Positions 1-9,077 of a DNA stretch of 34,865 bases are shown here, piece after piece. Position 1 is the first letter of the stretch. The number at the start of each line of letters is the position of its first letter. Both the position numbers and the translations under genes were made by a program. Under the pieces are notes generated by a model that worked only from the letters and a program-made list of their open reading frames with translations, was not told where the DNA came from and did not search any database. Source of the DNA: Myxococcales bacterium (GTDB taxonomy: Bacteria > Myxococcota_A > UBA9042 > GCA-2863065); NCBI GenBank assembly GCA_018780435.1, contig JADMJS010000198.1:1-34865 (forward strand), in the 5' to 3' direction.

Positions 1-3000
1 CGGAGAGCGTGAGGGTCTTGCCGTCGACGGTCAGCTTGCCGCCGGAGAGCGCGGCCAGGAGCTCGCCGGTCGTACTGGTGAAGGTCGTGCCGTCGGGCCA
101 CGTGCACGTGCGGCCGGCGGGGGCGTAGCGGACGCCGAGACCGAACGCGACGCCGCCCACCGTGGCGCTGGCGGCGGCGTCGGGGGAAAGCTCGCCGCAG
201 CCGAGCGCGCCGGCGTCGATGGCGAGGCGTCCAGAGACGGTCACGGGGGCGCCGGCGACGTTGAGCGTGCCGCCCGCGAGGTCGAGCCAGAGCCGCCCCG
301 ACTCGAACGCGACAGTGGCGCCGGTGAACGGCACGCTGTCGAGGGACACGGCGTCCGTGGCCGCGAAGGCGGCGCTCTGGACCTGCCCGTTCGCGATGAC
401 GACGTCGCCCGAGAGAGTCAGGGACTGTGCGCCAGAGAGGGCGAGCGCGCCCCCGGCGAGCTCGAGCGTCAGCGACTCGGCGCCCGGGCTGCCGAGGTCG
501 TCCCACGGGACCGCGTAGGCGGCGGTGGCGGGCCCAGCGAAGGCGAGGCCGGCGAAGGAGACGGGCGCCGGGGACGTGAAGCCGCCCGACGCGACGCGAC
601 CGCCCGTGACGGTGAGCGTGCCCGAGAGGGGCGCGTTCGAGCCGCCGGGGAGGGGCAACGAGGCGCCGCTGACGGCGAGTGCCCAGGTCTCGTCGCCGGA
701 CCAAGTGGCGGTGGTGGGGCCCGGGAACGCGAGGCCGGCGAGCGCGACCCCGCCAGTGACGTCGAAGGTCGCGGCGGTCAACGTGCCGGCGTCGAGCACG
801 AGCTGTCCCGAGAGCGTCACGCCGCCTGCTGGAAGCGAGACCACGCCGCCGCCTAGCGCGATGGAGAGGGAGGTCGAGGTCCACGAGACCGGAGCCGGGC
901 CCACGAAGGTGACGCCGCCGAGCGTGAGGTCTTGGCCCGCGCTCAAGGCGCCGCCGACCACGGCGCCCGCCACGACGGTGAGCGCGCCGCGGAGGGTGAA
1001 CGCCGTGTCGTTGCCGAGGGTGCCGCCGGGGAGGGTAAGCTGCCACGCGCCTTTAGACCACGCGAGGGCCACGGGGCCAGTGAAGGGGGTCCCAGCGAAG
1101 GTGACGGGGCCGGCGGGCGCCTCGAAGACGCCGTCCTTCAGCACGCCCGCGACCACGGCGACGTCGCCGCTGACGGCGAGCGGCTGGCCGCCGGGCAGGG
1201 TGAGCGCGCCGCCCTTGACCTCGAAGCGCCACGCCCCCGAGTCGAGGGCGAGTCGTGCGCCCAAGGCGAAGTCGATACCTCCGATATTGCTCGTGTTTTT
1301 GGCGGTGAGCTCGGCGGAGACGAAGGCGCCTGCCGTGGTCTCGAAGGCGCCAGAAGCGGGGATGACGCCGGCCGGGGCGAGCGTCACGGTGCCGTCGAGC
1401 GGGACGGCGGTGGCGCCGGTCGCGACGGTGATCGTCCCGGCGAAGGGGGTGCCGTCGATGAAGAAGGACGGCAGCGCGATGGCGAAGCTCGCTCCGCCGG
1501 TGGTCGTGGTCAGATCGGCGTCTTTGAAGGCGACGGTCTCGCCGTCGATGGCGACGCGGCCGCTGGCGCTCGAGGTCCAGAGGCCGGACGGGTCGCGGCA
1601 GAGCGTGAGCGTGAGGCCCGTGAGCGCGAGCGGGACGGCGGGCGGGAGCAGATCGGCGGTCGCGCCGGCGACGCAGAGGCTCCCGTCAGCCGTGTCGGCG
1701 GAGCCGGTGAGGGCGACGTCGCCGAAGACCGGCAACGACGCGGTCGTGGAGACCGTCGCGGGGCCCACGAGGCTGCCGTCGGCAGCGAAGCACGCCTTGA
1801 CGTCGACCGTGCAGGGGAACCCGGGTTCGCAGGACGGCAGCGCGAAGCCCGTGTCCTTGAAGCAGCCGTTGCCGAGGTCTTCGTCGAGGGTGACCGGCCC
1901 GAGCCCGTCGATGGCGACGCCGACGGTGCCGAGGGTGACCGGGCCGCTCTCTCCGGCGGGCGAGCTGGCTTTGCCATCGCTCGCGACGACGCGGCAGCGG
2001 AGGACGTCACCGTCGCCGGCGGCGGCACCCGCGCTGGTCGTGAGCGCGGACTGCGGGACGACGGTCTCGGACGTGACGGCGGGGTTCCAGTAGCCGTTCA
2101 CGGCCCACGAGACGACGTAGCTGATGGGATCGCCGTCGGCGTCGGACGCCGGCGAGACGACTTGGCAGGTGAAGGTGTGTTGTGGCTGACCGAAAGGCGG
2201 CGTGAGGGCGACCGTCGGCGTGGTCGGCGGGGAGTTCACGTCGCCGCCGGGGACCACGACGGTGGGGGCGACGACATCTTCGCCGGCGTCTTCGCCGTCG
2301 AAGGGGGTGAGTGTGCAGCCGAGGACGGTCCCGGGGACGGCGAGCGCGGCCGGCGCGACGTCGAAGTGGCAGTCCCCGGCCACGGGAGCGCCGTCCCCGG
2401 TCCAGGCGCAGGTGTCGAGGGCGGGGTCGGCGGGATCGGGCTCTTCACGTCCGTTGCAGGCGCAGGTGAGGCCGCTACTTCCGAGGGTGATGACGGCGCC
2501 GCCGGGGCACGACGGGGCGGCGTTGCCGATGGTGACTTGCGCGACGCCGGCGGGGGTCGTCGTCGTGCCGTTCGAGACGACGGCCTGAACACGCCAGGTC
2601 TCGCCTTTGGTCGTCAGGTCGGCGCTCACGATGGCGCCGGTGACATCGACGGGGTCCGGGCCATTGAACCAAGACCACGTGACCTCGAGCGCGGCCGCGG
2701 AGCCGTCGAGTACAAAGTCGGTCACGGTCGCGGTGAGGTCGTGGACCGTCGTCGGCGCGGCGGGCTCGATGACGAGCGTCGGGGCGCCATCCAAGGGGTC
2801 GATGGTGATGGAGACGTCGGCCGTCGATTCGGCGCCGGCGCTGTCGGCCGCCCGGAGGGTGAGGGCGTGCGTGCCGAGGACGAGCTCGCTCGTCGTGACC
2901 GAGAAGAGCCCGTCGTCCGCGGGGGAGCCCTCGTAGAAGGACCCTTGGATGGGCGATGACCACGTGACCGCGAGGTCGCCGGGGAGATCCGCGTCATCGG

Positions 3001-3346
3001 TGACGATGGCGCGTAGCACGACGGGCGAGCCGAACGCGAAGTGCGCGTCGGACGCGGGTTCGAGTAGCTCAATGAGGGGCGCGGCGTTGGTCCCCGGTAC
3101 GTCGCCGGGGTTCGATGCGTCGTCGTTCACGCCGTCGAGGAGGATGTCCCAAAGGGTGTCCGCGGGTGATGAGTCCGTGGCAACGGTGTCGAGCACGACG
3201 GTGTCGGTGTCGATGACTTCGTCGGCCGGCGCGGCGGCTGGCGGATCGTCGCTACAGCCGACCAGGAAGGCGATCGTCAGCCCGATCGCGCACCTCGACG
3301 TCGCGGCCGGACGAGCTGATCCTGACGCGAAACGGTTCCCTTTCAT
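1..3346 (-). CDS. Large repeat-containing surface lipoprotein, C-terminus beyond left edge
   Basis: The frame is open for 1115 codons from an ATG at 3346 to the left edge with no stop. The N-terminus has a basic stretch, a short hydrophobic segment and a lipobox (LVGC at about residues 28-31), so it is probably a secreted lipoprotein. A low-complexity Asp/Thr/Val linker follows, then Ig- or PKD-like segments (about residues 90-470) with motifs such as 'APLIELLEP' and 'VTWSWFNG'. From about residue 620 to the edge there are at least six degenerate beta-rich repeats of about 60 residues, each built around patterns like 'FxGPxxxxW...LxLxGGxLxLxG'. A CxC pair ('LTCACNG') lies near residue 300. 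I do not recognise a named family or an enzymatic motif. The repeat part suggests a stacked beta or fibre-like surface structure, which is inference. The GC-rich plus strand here carries long spurious frames. Confidence 0.85.
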   Translation of the reverse strand, partial: MKGNRFASGSARPAATSRCAIGLTIAFLVGCSDDPPAAAPADEVIDTDTVVLDTVATDSSPADTLWDILLDGVNDDASNPGDVPGTNAAPLIELLEPASDAHFAFGSPVVLRAIVTDDADLPGDLAVTWSSPIQGSFYEGSPADDGLFSVTTSELVLGTHALTLRAADSAGAESTADVSITIDPLDGAPTLVIEPAAPTTVHDLTATVTDFVLDGSAAALEVTWSWFNGPDPVDVTGAIVSADLTTKGETWRVQAVVSNGTTTTPAGVAQVTIGNAAPSCPGGAVITLGSSGLTCACNGREEPDPADPALDTCAWTGDGAPVAGDCHFDVAPAALAVPGTVLGCTLTPFDGEDAGEDVVAPTVVVPGGDVNSPPTTPTVALTPPFGQPQHTFTCQVVSPASDADGDPISYVVSWAVNGYWNPAVTSETVVPQSALTTSAGAAAGDGDVLRCRVVASDGKASSPAGESGPVTLGTVGVAIDGLGPVTLDEDLGNGCFKDTGFALPSCEPGFPCTVDVKACFAADGSLVGPATVSTTASLPVFGDVALTGSADTADGSLCVAGATADLLPPAVPLALTGLTLTLCRDPSGLWTSSASGRVAIDGETVAFKDADLTTTTGGASFAIALPSFFIDGTPFAGTITVATGATAVPLDGTVTLAPAGVIPASGAFETTAGAFVSAELTAKNTSNIGGIDFALGARLALDSGAWRFEVKGGALTLPGGQPLAVSGDVAVVAGVLKDGVFEAPAGPVTFAGTPFTGPVALAWSKGAWQLTLPGGTLGNDTAFTLRGALTVVAGAVVGGALSAGQDLTLGGVTFVGPAPVSWTSTSLSIALGGGVVSLPAGGVTLSGQLVLDAGTLTAATFDVTGGVALAGLAFPGPTTATWSGDETWALAVSGASLPLPGGSNAPLSGTLTVTGGRVASGGFTSPAPVSFAGLAFAGPATAAYAVPWDDLGSPGAESLTLELAGGALALSGAQSLTLSGDVVIANGQVQSAAFAATDAVSLDSVPFTGATVAFESGRLWLDLAGGTLNVAGAPVTVSGRLAIDAGALGCGELSPDAAASATVGGVAFGLGVRYAPAGRTCTWPDGTTFTSTTGELLAALSGGKLTVDGKTLTLS

Positions 3347-3814
3347 CCAGCACCCCGCAGTCGGTAATTTCCGGCTACACGGTACCGACGCGATGGGAAC
3401 CACCCCAATAGAATCGAGACAATAGAAGTATTGGGTGGGGGGCCTGGGGTCGTCACGTCGCCGCCCGATACTCGCCCGCAACCCGTCACTGTCACCTTGC
3501 CAACACGCAGCTCTCCGTCGTCCACGGGCGCCCTGGCACCTCTCGCAGCGGCTTCAGCGAGTGGTGGGAGCTCGTCTGACCAGCGAGTCAGGGGGCCGAG
3601 TCGAAGGACGGTCCGATGGCCCTCACACCGGTCGGGGCCAAACGCCCATCCTTCTCGTTCAGGAGCTGCGCCGAACGACACTCACCGGGCGTGCCGGCAC
3701 GCTGGAGATCCTCCTTCCCTGTGGGGCCGGCGCGGCTTGAGCCTCAAACCGGGGTGTGCCAAGGTTGCGGGCAGTCTCGGTTGTGCGAGAAGTGAAACCC
3801 TGGGCAGGTGCAGG
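3347..3814. other. Divergent intergenic region, 468 bp
   Basis: This stretch separates the minus-strand repeat lipoprotein from the plus-strand patatin gene. I see no convincing gene. The open frame upstream of the patatin start continues through it, but the residues lack a signal peptide or conserved character. A hairpin-capable sequence lies at about 3404-3437 (CCCAATA ... TATTGGG, 7-bp stem, 18-nt loop) close to the lipoprotein start. The region should hold both divergent promoters, but I could not assign clear -35/-10 boxes. Confidence 0.5.
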
Positions 3815-5626
3815 ATGAATCGCCATATGTTGCAGCCGAGGCTTCCGTTTGCCAGTCCAAGTCGGGGCCGCATGCTGCTGACTTTGGCCTTGGCCGAAGT
3901 CATGTCGCTTCTCGTCGGCTGCGCGAGCACGAGCCAAGTCTCGGTCTGGCCGACGTCCGCTTGGTGCCTCACGGCGGCGCCCGCTGGTGCCGATCTGCCG
4001 GAGGCGACGGGGGGCTGGTTGCCGGGCAACCGGCTCGCAAGCGGCAATGATACAGAACGCTGGGGCGTCGCGTTCTCTGGCGGCGGGAGTCGAGCTGCTT
4101 CCGCGGCGATCGGGCAACTGAGAGCCCTCCATGCTCTCCCGTGGTCTCATGCGCCCGGGGCTCTCAAACGGGCCGATTACCTCACCTCAGCCTACGACGA
4201 GCCGTACGATGCCAAAGTCGACCACTGGATAGACCACGTCGCCTACATATCGGCCGTGTCGGGCGGGGCGTGGCTGTCGTCGCTCTACTGGTACTCGCCA
4301 GCCTCTGACGAGGATCTGCTTGGACTTAAGCCCATGAATGGGCACCAGAAAGGTCACCTGGTGCATCCAACGAGGCTCTCCAACGCGCTCTTGAACGAAG
4401 CATCGGGCTACACAAACCTGCTGTCTCGCGCATTTCAACAAGGCACTCACTTCGACTACGCAAACCAGCTTCACGCCCACTACTCGGGCACCGGCGCCTA
4501 TGGCGTGGCGATCGCGGATGCGCTTCTGCCCGCCGTCGGGCTCGCGCCGTTCGAGCAGCCCCTGGCGAGTGCCGCCAAACCCGCCGGCGACACCCGGCCC
4601 TTCCTGATCGTGTCGTCCACGCTCTACGCTCATCGAGAGCAGAACGCGTCCCGGGGGGACATGGACTTGTTCCCCCTGGAACTGACCCCCTACTACTCTG
4701 GAATCCGCTGCGCAGCCCTGGACGACCAACGTCGCCACCAGGGACGCATTGGTGGAGCCTATGTGTCCTCCGAAGCTGTGTTTTCGAACCTCAGTGGCTA
4801 CACGCCTCCCACGGTAGGCACGACAACTGGGACCGTCGGCGTTCCAGCTTTCGACGGGTGGGCGAAGCTCGCTGACGCCCTCGGTACGACCGGGGCTGCC
4901 CCGGTGCGCGAGGTGTCCGAGAAGCTCGACCCGACCAGCGTCGGCTTTCCAGAGTACAGCTATACCGTGCCGACGAGCCCAGCCAGTCCCGCGCCGCGAT
5001 TCATCGTCGCCGACGGCGCGCACATCGACAACCTGGGGCTCTTGCCGCTTCTGGCCCGCCAAGTTCGGAACATCATGGTGTTCATCAACACGCCGGTACC
5101 GATTGCCTCGGGCGAGGTGCTCGACGACCTGCGGGCGGTGTTCGACCAGCTCCCCGAACGTCACAAGGCCGCCGCCTTCAAGCCCGAGCTGCTCCCCGGT
5201 CTCGTGTCGGAGCTCCGACAGCTCGACCGCGCTGGCCAACCGACCATCGCCATCCGCAACTACACCAAGGACGACTTCCGAGCCCCAGGTGTCGGTCCGG
5301 CCAACGGATGGTTTGGCGTGTTCGGTTACGACGTGACGATCGCCTGGGTATACCTCTCGCCCACCCGTAGCTGGCTCAATGAGATCGAAGCGGTAGCGCC
5401 AAACGAGAAACTCGACAGCACCGATCCGGGTCTTAGCTCGGCCCGGAAGGAGGGACTCCTTTATGGCTCTGGGGACAAACTCGAACGCTTCCCCTACTTC
5501 AACACGGCATTAGAGGATGGGCTCCAGGCAATCGACCTCGATGCGGTCAACGTCGAGTCTCTGGCGAATCTGACCGCGTGGACGCTGATCACGTCGGCCG
5601 AACACATTGATGGGGAACGGCGATGA
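3815..5626 (+). CDS. Patatin/cPLA2-like phospholipase lipoprotein
   Basis: This 603-residue protein is a probable lipid acyl hydrolase anchored as a lipoprotein. The chosen ATG gives a basic N-terminus, a hydrophobic stretch and the lipobox LLVGC (Cys36); the frame is open further upstream, but that sequence does not look coding. Patatin/cPLA2 hallmarks are in order: an oxyanion-hole motif 'SGGGSR' (residues 88-93), a nucleophile elbow 'AVSGGAW' with Ser149, and the catalytic Asp motif 'VADGAHIDNLG' near residue 400. The family uses a Ser-Asp dyad to release fatty acids from phospholipids. The stop overlaps the next start (ATGA), so it is coupled to the downstream outer-membrane beta-barrel gene. 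Export of the enzyme to the outer membrane or surface with the barrel's help is inference. Fold class is secure; substrate is unknown. Confidence 0.85.
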   Translation: MNRHMLQPRLPFASPSRGRMLLTLALAEVMSLLVGCASTSQVSVWPTSAWCLTAAPAGADLPEATGGWLPGNRLASGNDTERWGVAFSGGGSRAASAAIGQLRALHALPWSHAPGALKRADYLTSAYDEPYDAKVDHWIDHVAYISAVSGGAWLSSLYWYSPASDEDLLGLKPMNGHQKGHLVHPTRLSNALLNEASGYTNLLSRAFQQGTHFDYANQLHAHYSGTGAYGVAIADALLPAVGLAPFEQPLASAAKPAGDTRPFLIVSSTLYAHREQNASRGDMDLFPLELTPYYSGIRCAALDDQRRHQGRIGGAYVSSEAVFSNLSGYTPPTVGTTTGTVGVPAFDGWAKLADALGTTGAAPVREVSEKLDPTSVGFPEYSYTVPTSPASPAPRFIVADGAHIDNLGLLPLLARQVRNIMVFINTPVPIASGEVLDDLRAVFDQLPERHKAAAFKPELLPGLVSELRQLDRAGQPTIAIRNYTKDDFRAPGVGPANGWFGVFGYDVTIAWVYLSPTRSWLNEIEAVAPNEKLDSTDPGLSSARKEGLLYGSGDKLERFPYFNTALEDGLQAIDLDAVNVESLANLTAWTLITSAEHIDGERR

Positions 5627-6516
5627 ATCCCTACTGGTCTCACGTGCTTGTGTGCCTGGTCTTCGTCGGAGCGACGCCAGCGGCGGCTCAGACCGCGATG
5701 ACCGAGCGTTGGGGCGATGTCGCGCGCTTCCACTCTGCCGTCAGTGACCCGACACACACCTTGACCATGTGGGGGGGAGAGTTCGAGGTGCTCGCCCACA
5801 TCGGCAGTGGACCCGAGCACGACATCGTAGTGCTGGAGTCGATGCGCTTCGCCGGCGGACTCGGTTTCAGGCCCTTGGACAGCGCGGTGGCCCATCGCGT
5901 TTATCTAGGCGCGGCGCTCGAGGTCTTTCTCCCGGGTACGGCCGGGACCGGCGGAATCGTCACCGTTGACGTGTTGCTCGGCGGCCACATTCGCTCGGGC
6001 AACATGCTCGGCATGCGCCTAGGCACCGCATTTGGAGCCTACTCTGGAGCGATGGTGGACGGGCTTGTTGTTGATCGCGACCGAGCCAGTACGGCCAACC
6101 TTCAGCTCCGCGACTACACCGCCATCGCCATTGATGCGAGCCCGCTGCGCGTCACGCCGCTCTCGACCCAGGGGACGATCTTCGGACTCATCACCTACAG
6201 AGCCGATCTTGGATTCGACGTGGTCTTCGTAGAGTCAAAGCGCCCCCTCGTACCGGTACATTTGGACTTCGGCTTCGGGGTGGCGCTTCGAACACTGGCT
6301 TTCGCGGCCGAATTCGTGGCGCAGTGGGTTCCTAACGAGCTGGCTGATTCGGGGGCGGGCGACCAGGCGACGGCCGACTATCGCCTGCTGTGGACCTCTG
6401 GAGTGACGTTCTCGTACTACTTCGGCGATCGCTGGCGCCTCCTCTCCGGTCTGCAGTTCCCGCAGGGCGACTTTCTCGCCGCCGCCCTCACGTTGGGGAT
6501 CTCCGCGGCGTTCTGA
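5623..6516 (+). CDS. Outer-membrane beta-barrel protein, partner of patatin
   Basis: This 297-residue protein begins with a Sec signal peptide (residues about 1-22, ending ATPAAAQ). The mature part has alternating hydrophobic/polar segments rich in Gly and aromatics, such as 'HLDFGFGVALRTLAFAAEFV' and 'GVTFSYYFG', and it ends in Phe ('TLGISAAF'). These are typical of outer-membrane barrels recognised by the BAM machinery. The ATG overlaps the patatin stop by four bases, which implies translational coupling and a joint function. Patatin domains are fused to a barrel in type Vd autotransporters such as PlpD; here the two parts are separate genes, so a functional analogy is possible but unproven. 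I do not recognise a specific family. No gene follows on this strand for about 500 bp. Confidence 0.7.
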   Translation: MNPYWSHVLVCLVFVGATPAAAQTAMTERWGDVARFHSAVSDPTHTLTMWGGEFEVLAHIGSGPEHDIVVLESMRFAGGLGFRPLDSAVAHRVYLGAALEVFLPGTAGTGGIVTVDVLLGGHIRSGNMLGMRLGTAFGAYSGAMVDGLVVDRDRASTANLQLRDYTAIAIDASPLRVTPLSTQGTIFGLITYRADLGFDVVFVESKRPLVPVHLDFGFGVALRTLAFAAEFVAQWVPNELADSGAGDQATADYRLLWTSGVTFSYYFGDRWRLLSGLQFPQGDFLAAALTLGISAAF

Positions 6517-6759
6517 GCACCCGACGGAGCCTGAGGGGGGGCTCCCCGAGATGACGTCCAATACCGCCCCTTGTTTATTGCCGTCCTCGCCACGTCCGTC
6601 CGACGAGTCCATCCCACCGTCGACACTCCCGTCACGCGGAGCCCCGTCCGCACCATCCGTCGTGCTAATGCTCGACGTCTTCGAGCTGCTATTGCCGGCC
6701 GATTCGCAGGCGGCGACCGTCAGCGCCGCGAGTGCCCACCCCATCCATCGTGTCTTCAT
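6235..6759 (-). CDS. Small lipoprotein, probably truncated remnant
   Basis: An ATG at 6759 preceded by a good ribosome site (GGAAGGAAG) starts a clear lipoprotein leader: MKTRWMGW, a hydrophobic stretch and the lipobox VAAC (Cys18). About 55 residues rich in Ser, Asp and Gly follow. The frame then runs antisense through the last 280 bp of the beta-barrel gene to a stop at 6235, and that part has no protein-like character. The simplest reading is that a longer lipoprotein lost its 3' part when it came to abut the barrel gene, so only about 6517-6759 is original. A G7 run near 6535 could also be a frameshift site. It is divergent from the histidine kinase gene, and the two share an upstream region with tandem palindromes. 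Confidence 0.4.
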   Translation of the reverse strand: MKTRWMGWALAALTVAACESAGNSSSKTSSISTTDGADGAPRDGSVDGGMDSSDGRGEDGNKQGAVLDVISGSPPSGSVGCSERRGDPQREGGGEKVALRELQTGEEAPAIAEVVRERHSRGPQQAIVGRRLVARPRISQLVRNPLRHEFGRESQCSKRHPEAEVQMYRYEGAL

Positions 6760-6880
6760 GGCTTCCTTCCTCCCGAGTTGGTTTGATGTGCGAGACCGCA
6801 AGGCGCGGGCCGGGCTGTAACCACTTGATCTCGCTGGCGTTCATCGCGCATCGGCGACGAGGCCACATCAGCCGCTGTGG

Positions 6881-6913
6881 GGAGATTCTCCTCGGTGTGT
6901 AGAGATTCTCTAC
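6881..6913. promoter_or_regulatory. Two tandem GAGATTCTC palindromes, candidate operator
   Basis: GGAGATTCTCC (6881-6891) and GTAGAGATTCTCTAC (6899-6913) are perfect palindromes sharing the core GAGATTCTC, with centres exactly 20 bp apart, about two helical turns. They lie between the divergent lipoprotein start (6759) and the histidine kinase start (7033). The spacing and position fit binding of two dimers of a regulator, and the adjacent NarL-type response regulator is the obvious candidate. The repeats are seen directly; the binding partner is inference. Confidence 0.55.
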
Positions 6914-7032
6914 GCCATCGGCCACGCGCGGCGCATCAGCTCCTGGGCCCTTGCGCAGCCGACCTCGGCCGACCTAGCCTCGGGCCCAGGTGACGGGCCG
7001 GCGAAGGCCTGTCGCCGAGGGAAACAGCACGC

Positions 7033-8340
7033 GTGAACGCCAAGTCCCAGCCCACCGACGACGCCGAGTTCCTCGACTACGCGCAGACGCTGACGATACG
7101 GGTGGGACGGCGGTTCATGCTCTTCCTCATCGCGTCGGTCGTGCTCTGGTGGCCCCTCGACTGGCTCTTCGCTTCTGGGGATGACTACGACGTCTCGGAG
7201 TTCGCGTTCGTCCGGCTCGCCACGATCGCAACCCTTCTCTGTGCGTTGAAGCTCCTTTCATGGCATCGCGTGAGGCCGATCCTGCTTACGGCGATCCCCG
7301 CCGCCCACGTGGCCGTGATGCTCGTCATCGGCGTCGGGATCGGACGGATGGGCGGGGGCGAGCTCCCGTGGCTCACCCTGTCCATCATCGCGCTCGTTCC
7401 GGGTGCGATGTTCCTCATGCCCCTGCGGGACCGGATCGCCTGGACCACCGCCGCCGCGCTCGCGCTCCCCTTGGCGTGCTTCCTCCCCTTTCCGGACAAT
7501 GAGCGCGGCCCCTTCTGGGCGCCCACGATCAGCTTCCTCGCGTTCACGACGACGCTCACGATCTGGATGGGTAACATCAACTATTCCATCCTTCGTTCAC
7601 GATACTTTCAGTTCCTCGAACTCACCCGGGCCCGGGCGACGCTCAAGACGCTGAACGGGTCTCTCGAAGCGCTCGTAGCGGCTCGAACGGCCGAGATCGG
7701 CCGACTCGCCAGTCACGCCGAGACGCTCCTCGAGACCGAACGCGGGCGAATCTCGCTCGAGCTTCACGACGAGCTCGGACAGGACCTCACCGCACTTCGC
7801 TACACACTCTCCCTCGCCGCCAAACGCGTGTCGCCCGACCCCGAAGTCACTCGCGCTCTCCTCGACGACCTCGCCGCCGTGGTCGAGCGGTCCACGACGA
7901 CGCTGCGCGGGATCGTCGGCGAGCTTCGCCCCCTGATCCTCGACCAAGGACTCTTCGTCGCCACGCGGTGGGTGTGTGCGCGGGTCGAGAAGCGATCGGC
8001 GATTCCATGCTCCTTTGAGGCCGCCGGGAGCGATTCCGGCGTCCCCGGCGAGGTCACGGCCGCGGCCTTCCGGATCGTGCAAGAGGCGACGACGAACGCT
8101 CTGAAACACGCCTCTCCGACTGCGATCGTCGTTTGTGCGACCGTAGACGGCGCGACGCTCACCATCGACGTGCGCGACGACGGGCGCGGCTTCGATCCGG
8201 TGACGTCGCACTCCGGTGTGGGCCTCATCGGGATGCGCGAACGCGCACTGGCCGTGGGCGGTACGCTCTCGCTGGAGTCCAAAGCCGGTCAGGGGACGCG
8301 ACTCCTCGCGCGCTTCGACTGGTCCGGAGGCACACCATGA
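7033..8340 (+). CDS. NarL/DegS-type sensor histidine kinase
   Basis: The 435-residue sensor kinase starts at GTG with an upstream GAGGGA. The N-terminal half has about six hydrophobic membrane segments (residues 28-180) and no obvious extracytoplasmic sensor domain, so it may sense a membrane-borne or intramembrane signal. A short coiled-coil-like linker (about 195-235) leads into a HisKA_3 dimerisation domain with 'ERGRISLELHDELGQDL', where His245 is the likely phosphoacceptor. The HATPase_c domain shows the N-box 'RIVQEATTNALKHA', the G1 motif 'DDGRGFD' and the G2 motif 'GVGLIGMRERA'. It overlaps the response-regulator start by four bases (ATGA). The stimulus is unknown. Confidence 0.95.
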   Translation: MNAKSQPTDDAEFLDYAQTLTIRVGRRFMLFLIASVVLWWPLDWLFASGDDYDVSEFAFVRLATIATLLCALKLLSWHRVRPILLTAIPAAHVAVMLVIGVGIGRMGGGELPWLTLSIIALVPGAMFLMPLRDRIAWTTAAALALPLACFLPFPDNERGPFWAPTISFLAFTTTLTIWMGNINYSILRSRYFQFLELTRARATLKTLNGSLEALVAARTAEIGRLASHAETLLETERGRISLELHDELGQDLTALRYTLSLAAKRVSPDPEVTRALLDDLAAVVERSTTTLRGIVGELRPLILDQGLFVATRWVCARVEKRSAIPCSFEAAGSDSGVPGEVTAAAFRIVQEATTNALKHASPTAIVVCATVDGATLTIDVRDDGRGFDPVTSHSGVGLIGMRERALAVGGTLSLESKAGQGTRLLARFDWSGGTP

Positions 8341-8957
8341 TTCGGGTCTACATCGCCGAAGATCACGCCGTGGTCCGCCGCGGCCTGCGTCAGATTCTGG
8401 AGTCGAGCGGCGCCTTCGAGGTCGTCGGCGAAGCCACAACTGGTCGGGAGGTCCTGAACGCGACGAACAAAGAGACGTGGGACGTACTGCTCCTCGACCT
8501 CTCGATGCCCTTCGTGAGCGGCGGGGAAGTCCTGAAGCGCGTCCTCGCCGAGCGGCCGACCCTCGCCGTCGTCATCCTGTCGATGTACCCCGCCGATCAA
8601 TATGCCGAGCGGCTCCTGTCCGACGGCGCGCGCGCCTACTTGTCGAAGGACTGTTCACCCGAAGACGTCGTGGCCGCTATTGAGAAGGCCGTTCGAGGCG
8701 ACGCCTACGTCGCCCCCCCGCAGGATCCCCGGCACCGCGCCCGAAGCAGCGAGCGCCCGCACCTGACACTCAGCTCCCGCGAGCACCAGGTCTTCACGCT
8801 CATCGTCCAGGGCGAGTCCGTGACCGAGATCGCCGCCGAGCTGAACCTCCACGTGAGCACGGTCTCGAACCACCTCACGACCATCAAGAACAAGCTCGGA
8901 GTTCGGAGCGTCGCGGACATCGTCCACTACGCGCATCGGATCAAGCTCTTCGGCTGA
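8337..8957 (+). CDS. NarL/FixJ-family response regulator
   Basis: This 206-residue regulator has an N-terminal receiver domain (residues about 2-120) with acidic residues 'AEDH' near the start, phosphoacceptor Asp54 in 'LLLDLSMP' and Lys in 'YLSKD'. A LuxR-type HTH (about 140-203) contains 'LSSREHQVFTLIVQGESVTE' and 'LHVSTVSNHL'. The ATG at 8337 overlaps the kinase stop and has GGAGG seven bases upstream; the frame is open further upstream but that lies inside the kinase gene. It is the cognate partner of the preceding kinase and probably binds DNA as a dimer when phosphorylated. The palindromes at 6881-6913 are a candidate site for autoregulation. Other targets cannot be inferred. Confidence 0.95.
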   Translation: MIRVYIAEDHAVVRRGLRQILESSGAFEVVGEATTGREVLNATNKETWDVLLLDLSMPFVSGGEVLKRVLAERPTLAVVILSMYPADQYAERLLSDGARAYLSKDCSPEDVVAAIEKAVRGDAYVAPPQDPRHRARSSERPHLTLSSREHQVFTLIVQGESVTEIAAELNLHVSTVSNHLTTIKNKLGVRSVADIVHYAHRIKLFG

Positions 8958-9077
8958 CGTACACAAGACTTATGAGGCGCGCGCCTGTAGCGCGTTGGCG
9001 CGAGGTCGGTCCCACTCACACGTACGACATCGGCCAGCAGTGCAACACCAGCGTCCTCGATGTCGCCGTGACTGATG

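Noticed and set aside
525..2959. Long plus-strand frames of 522 and 675 codons
   Set aside because: They are antisense to the lipoprotein gene, rich in Pro/Ser/Arg/Gly without domains or leader, and arise from codon bias in high-GC DNA.
4187..5239. 350-codon minus-strand frame
   Set aside because: It is antisense to the patatin gene, whose catalytic motifs are on the plus strand.
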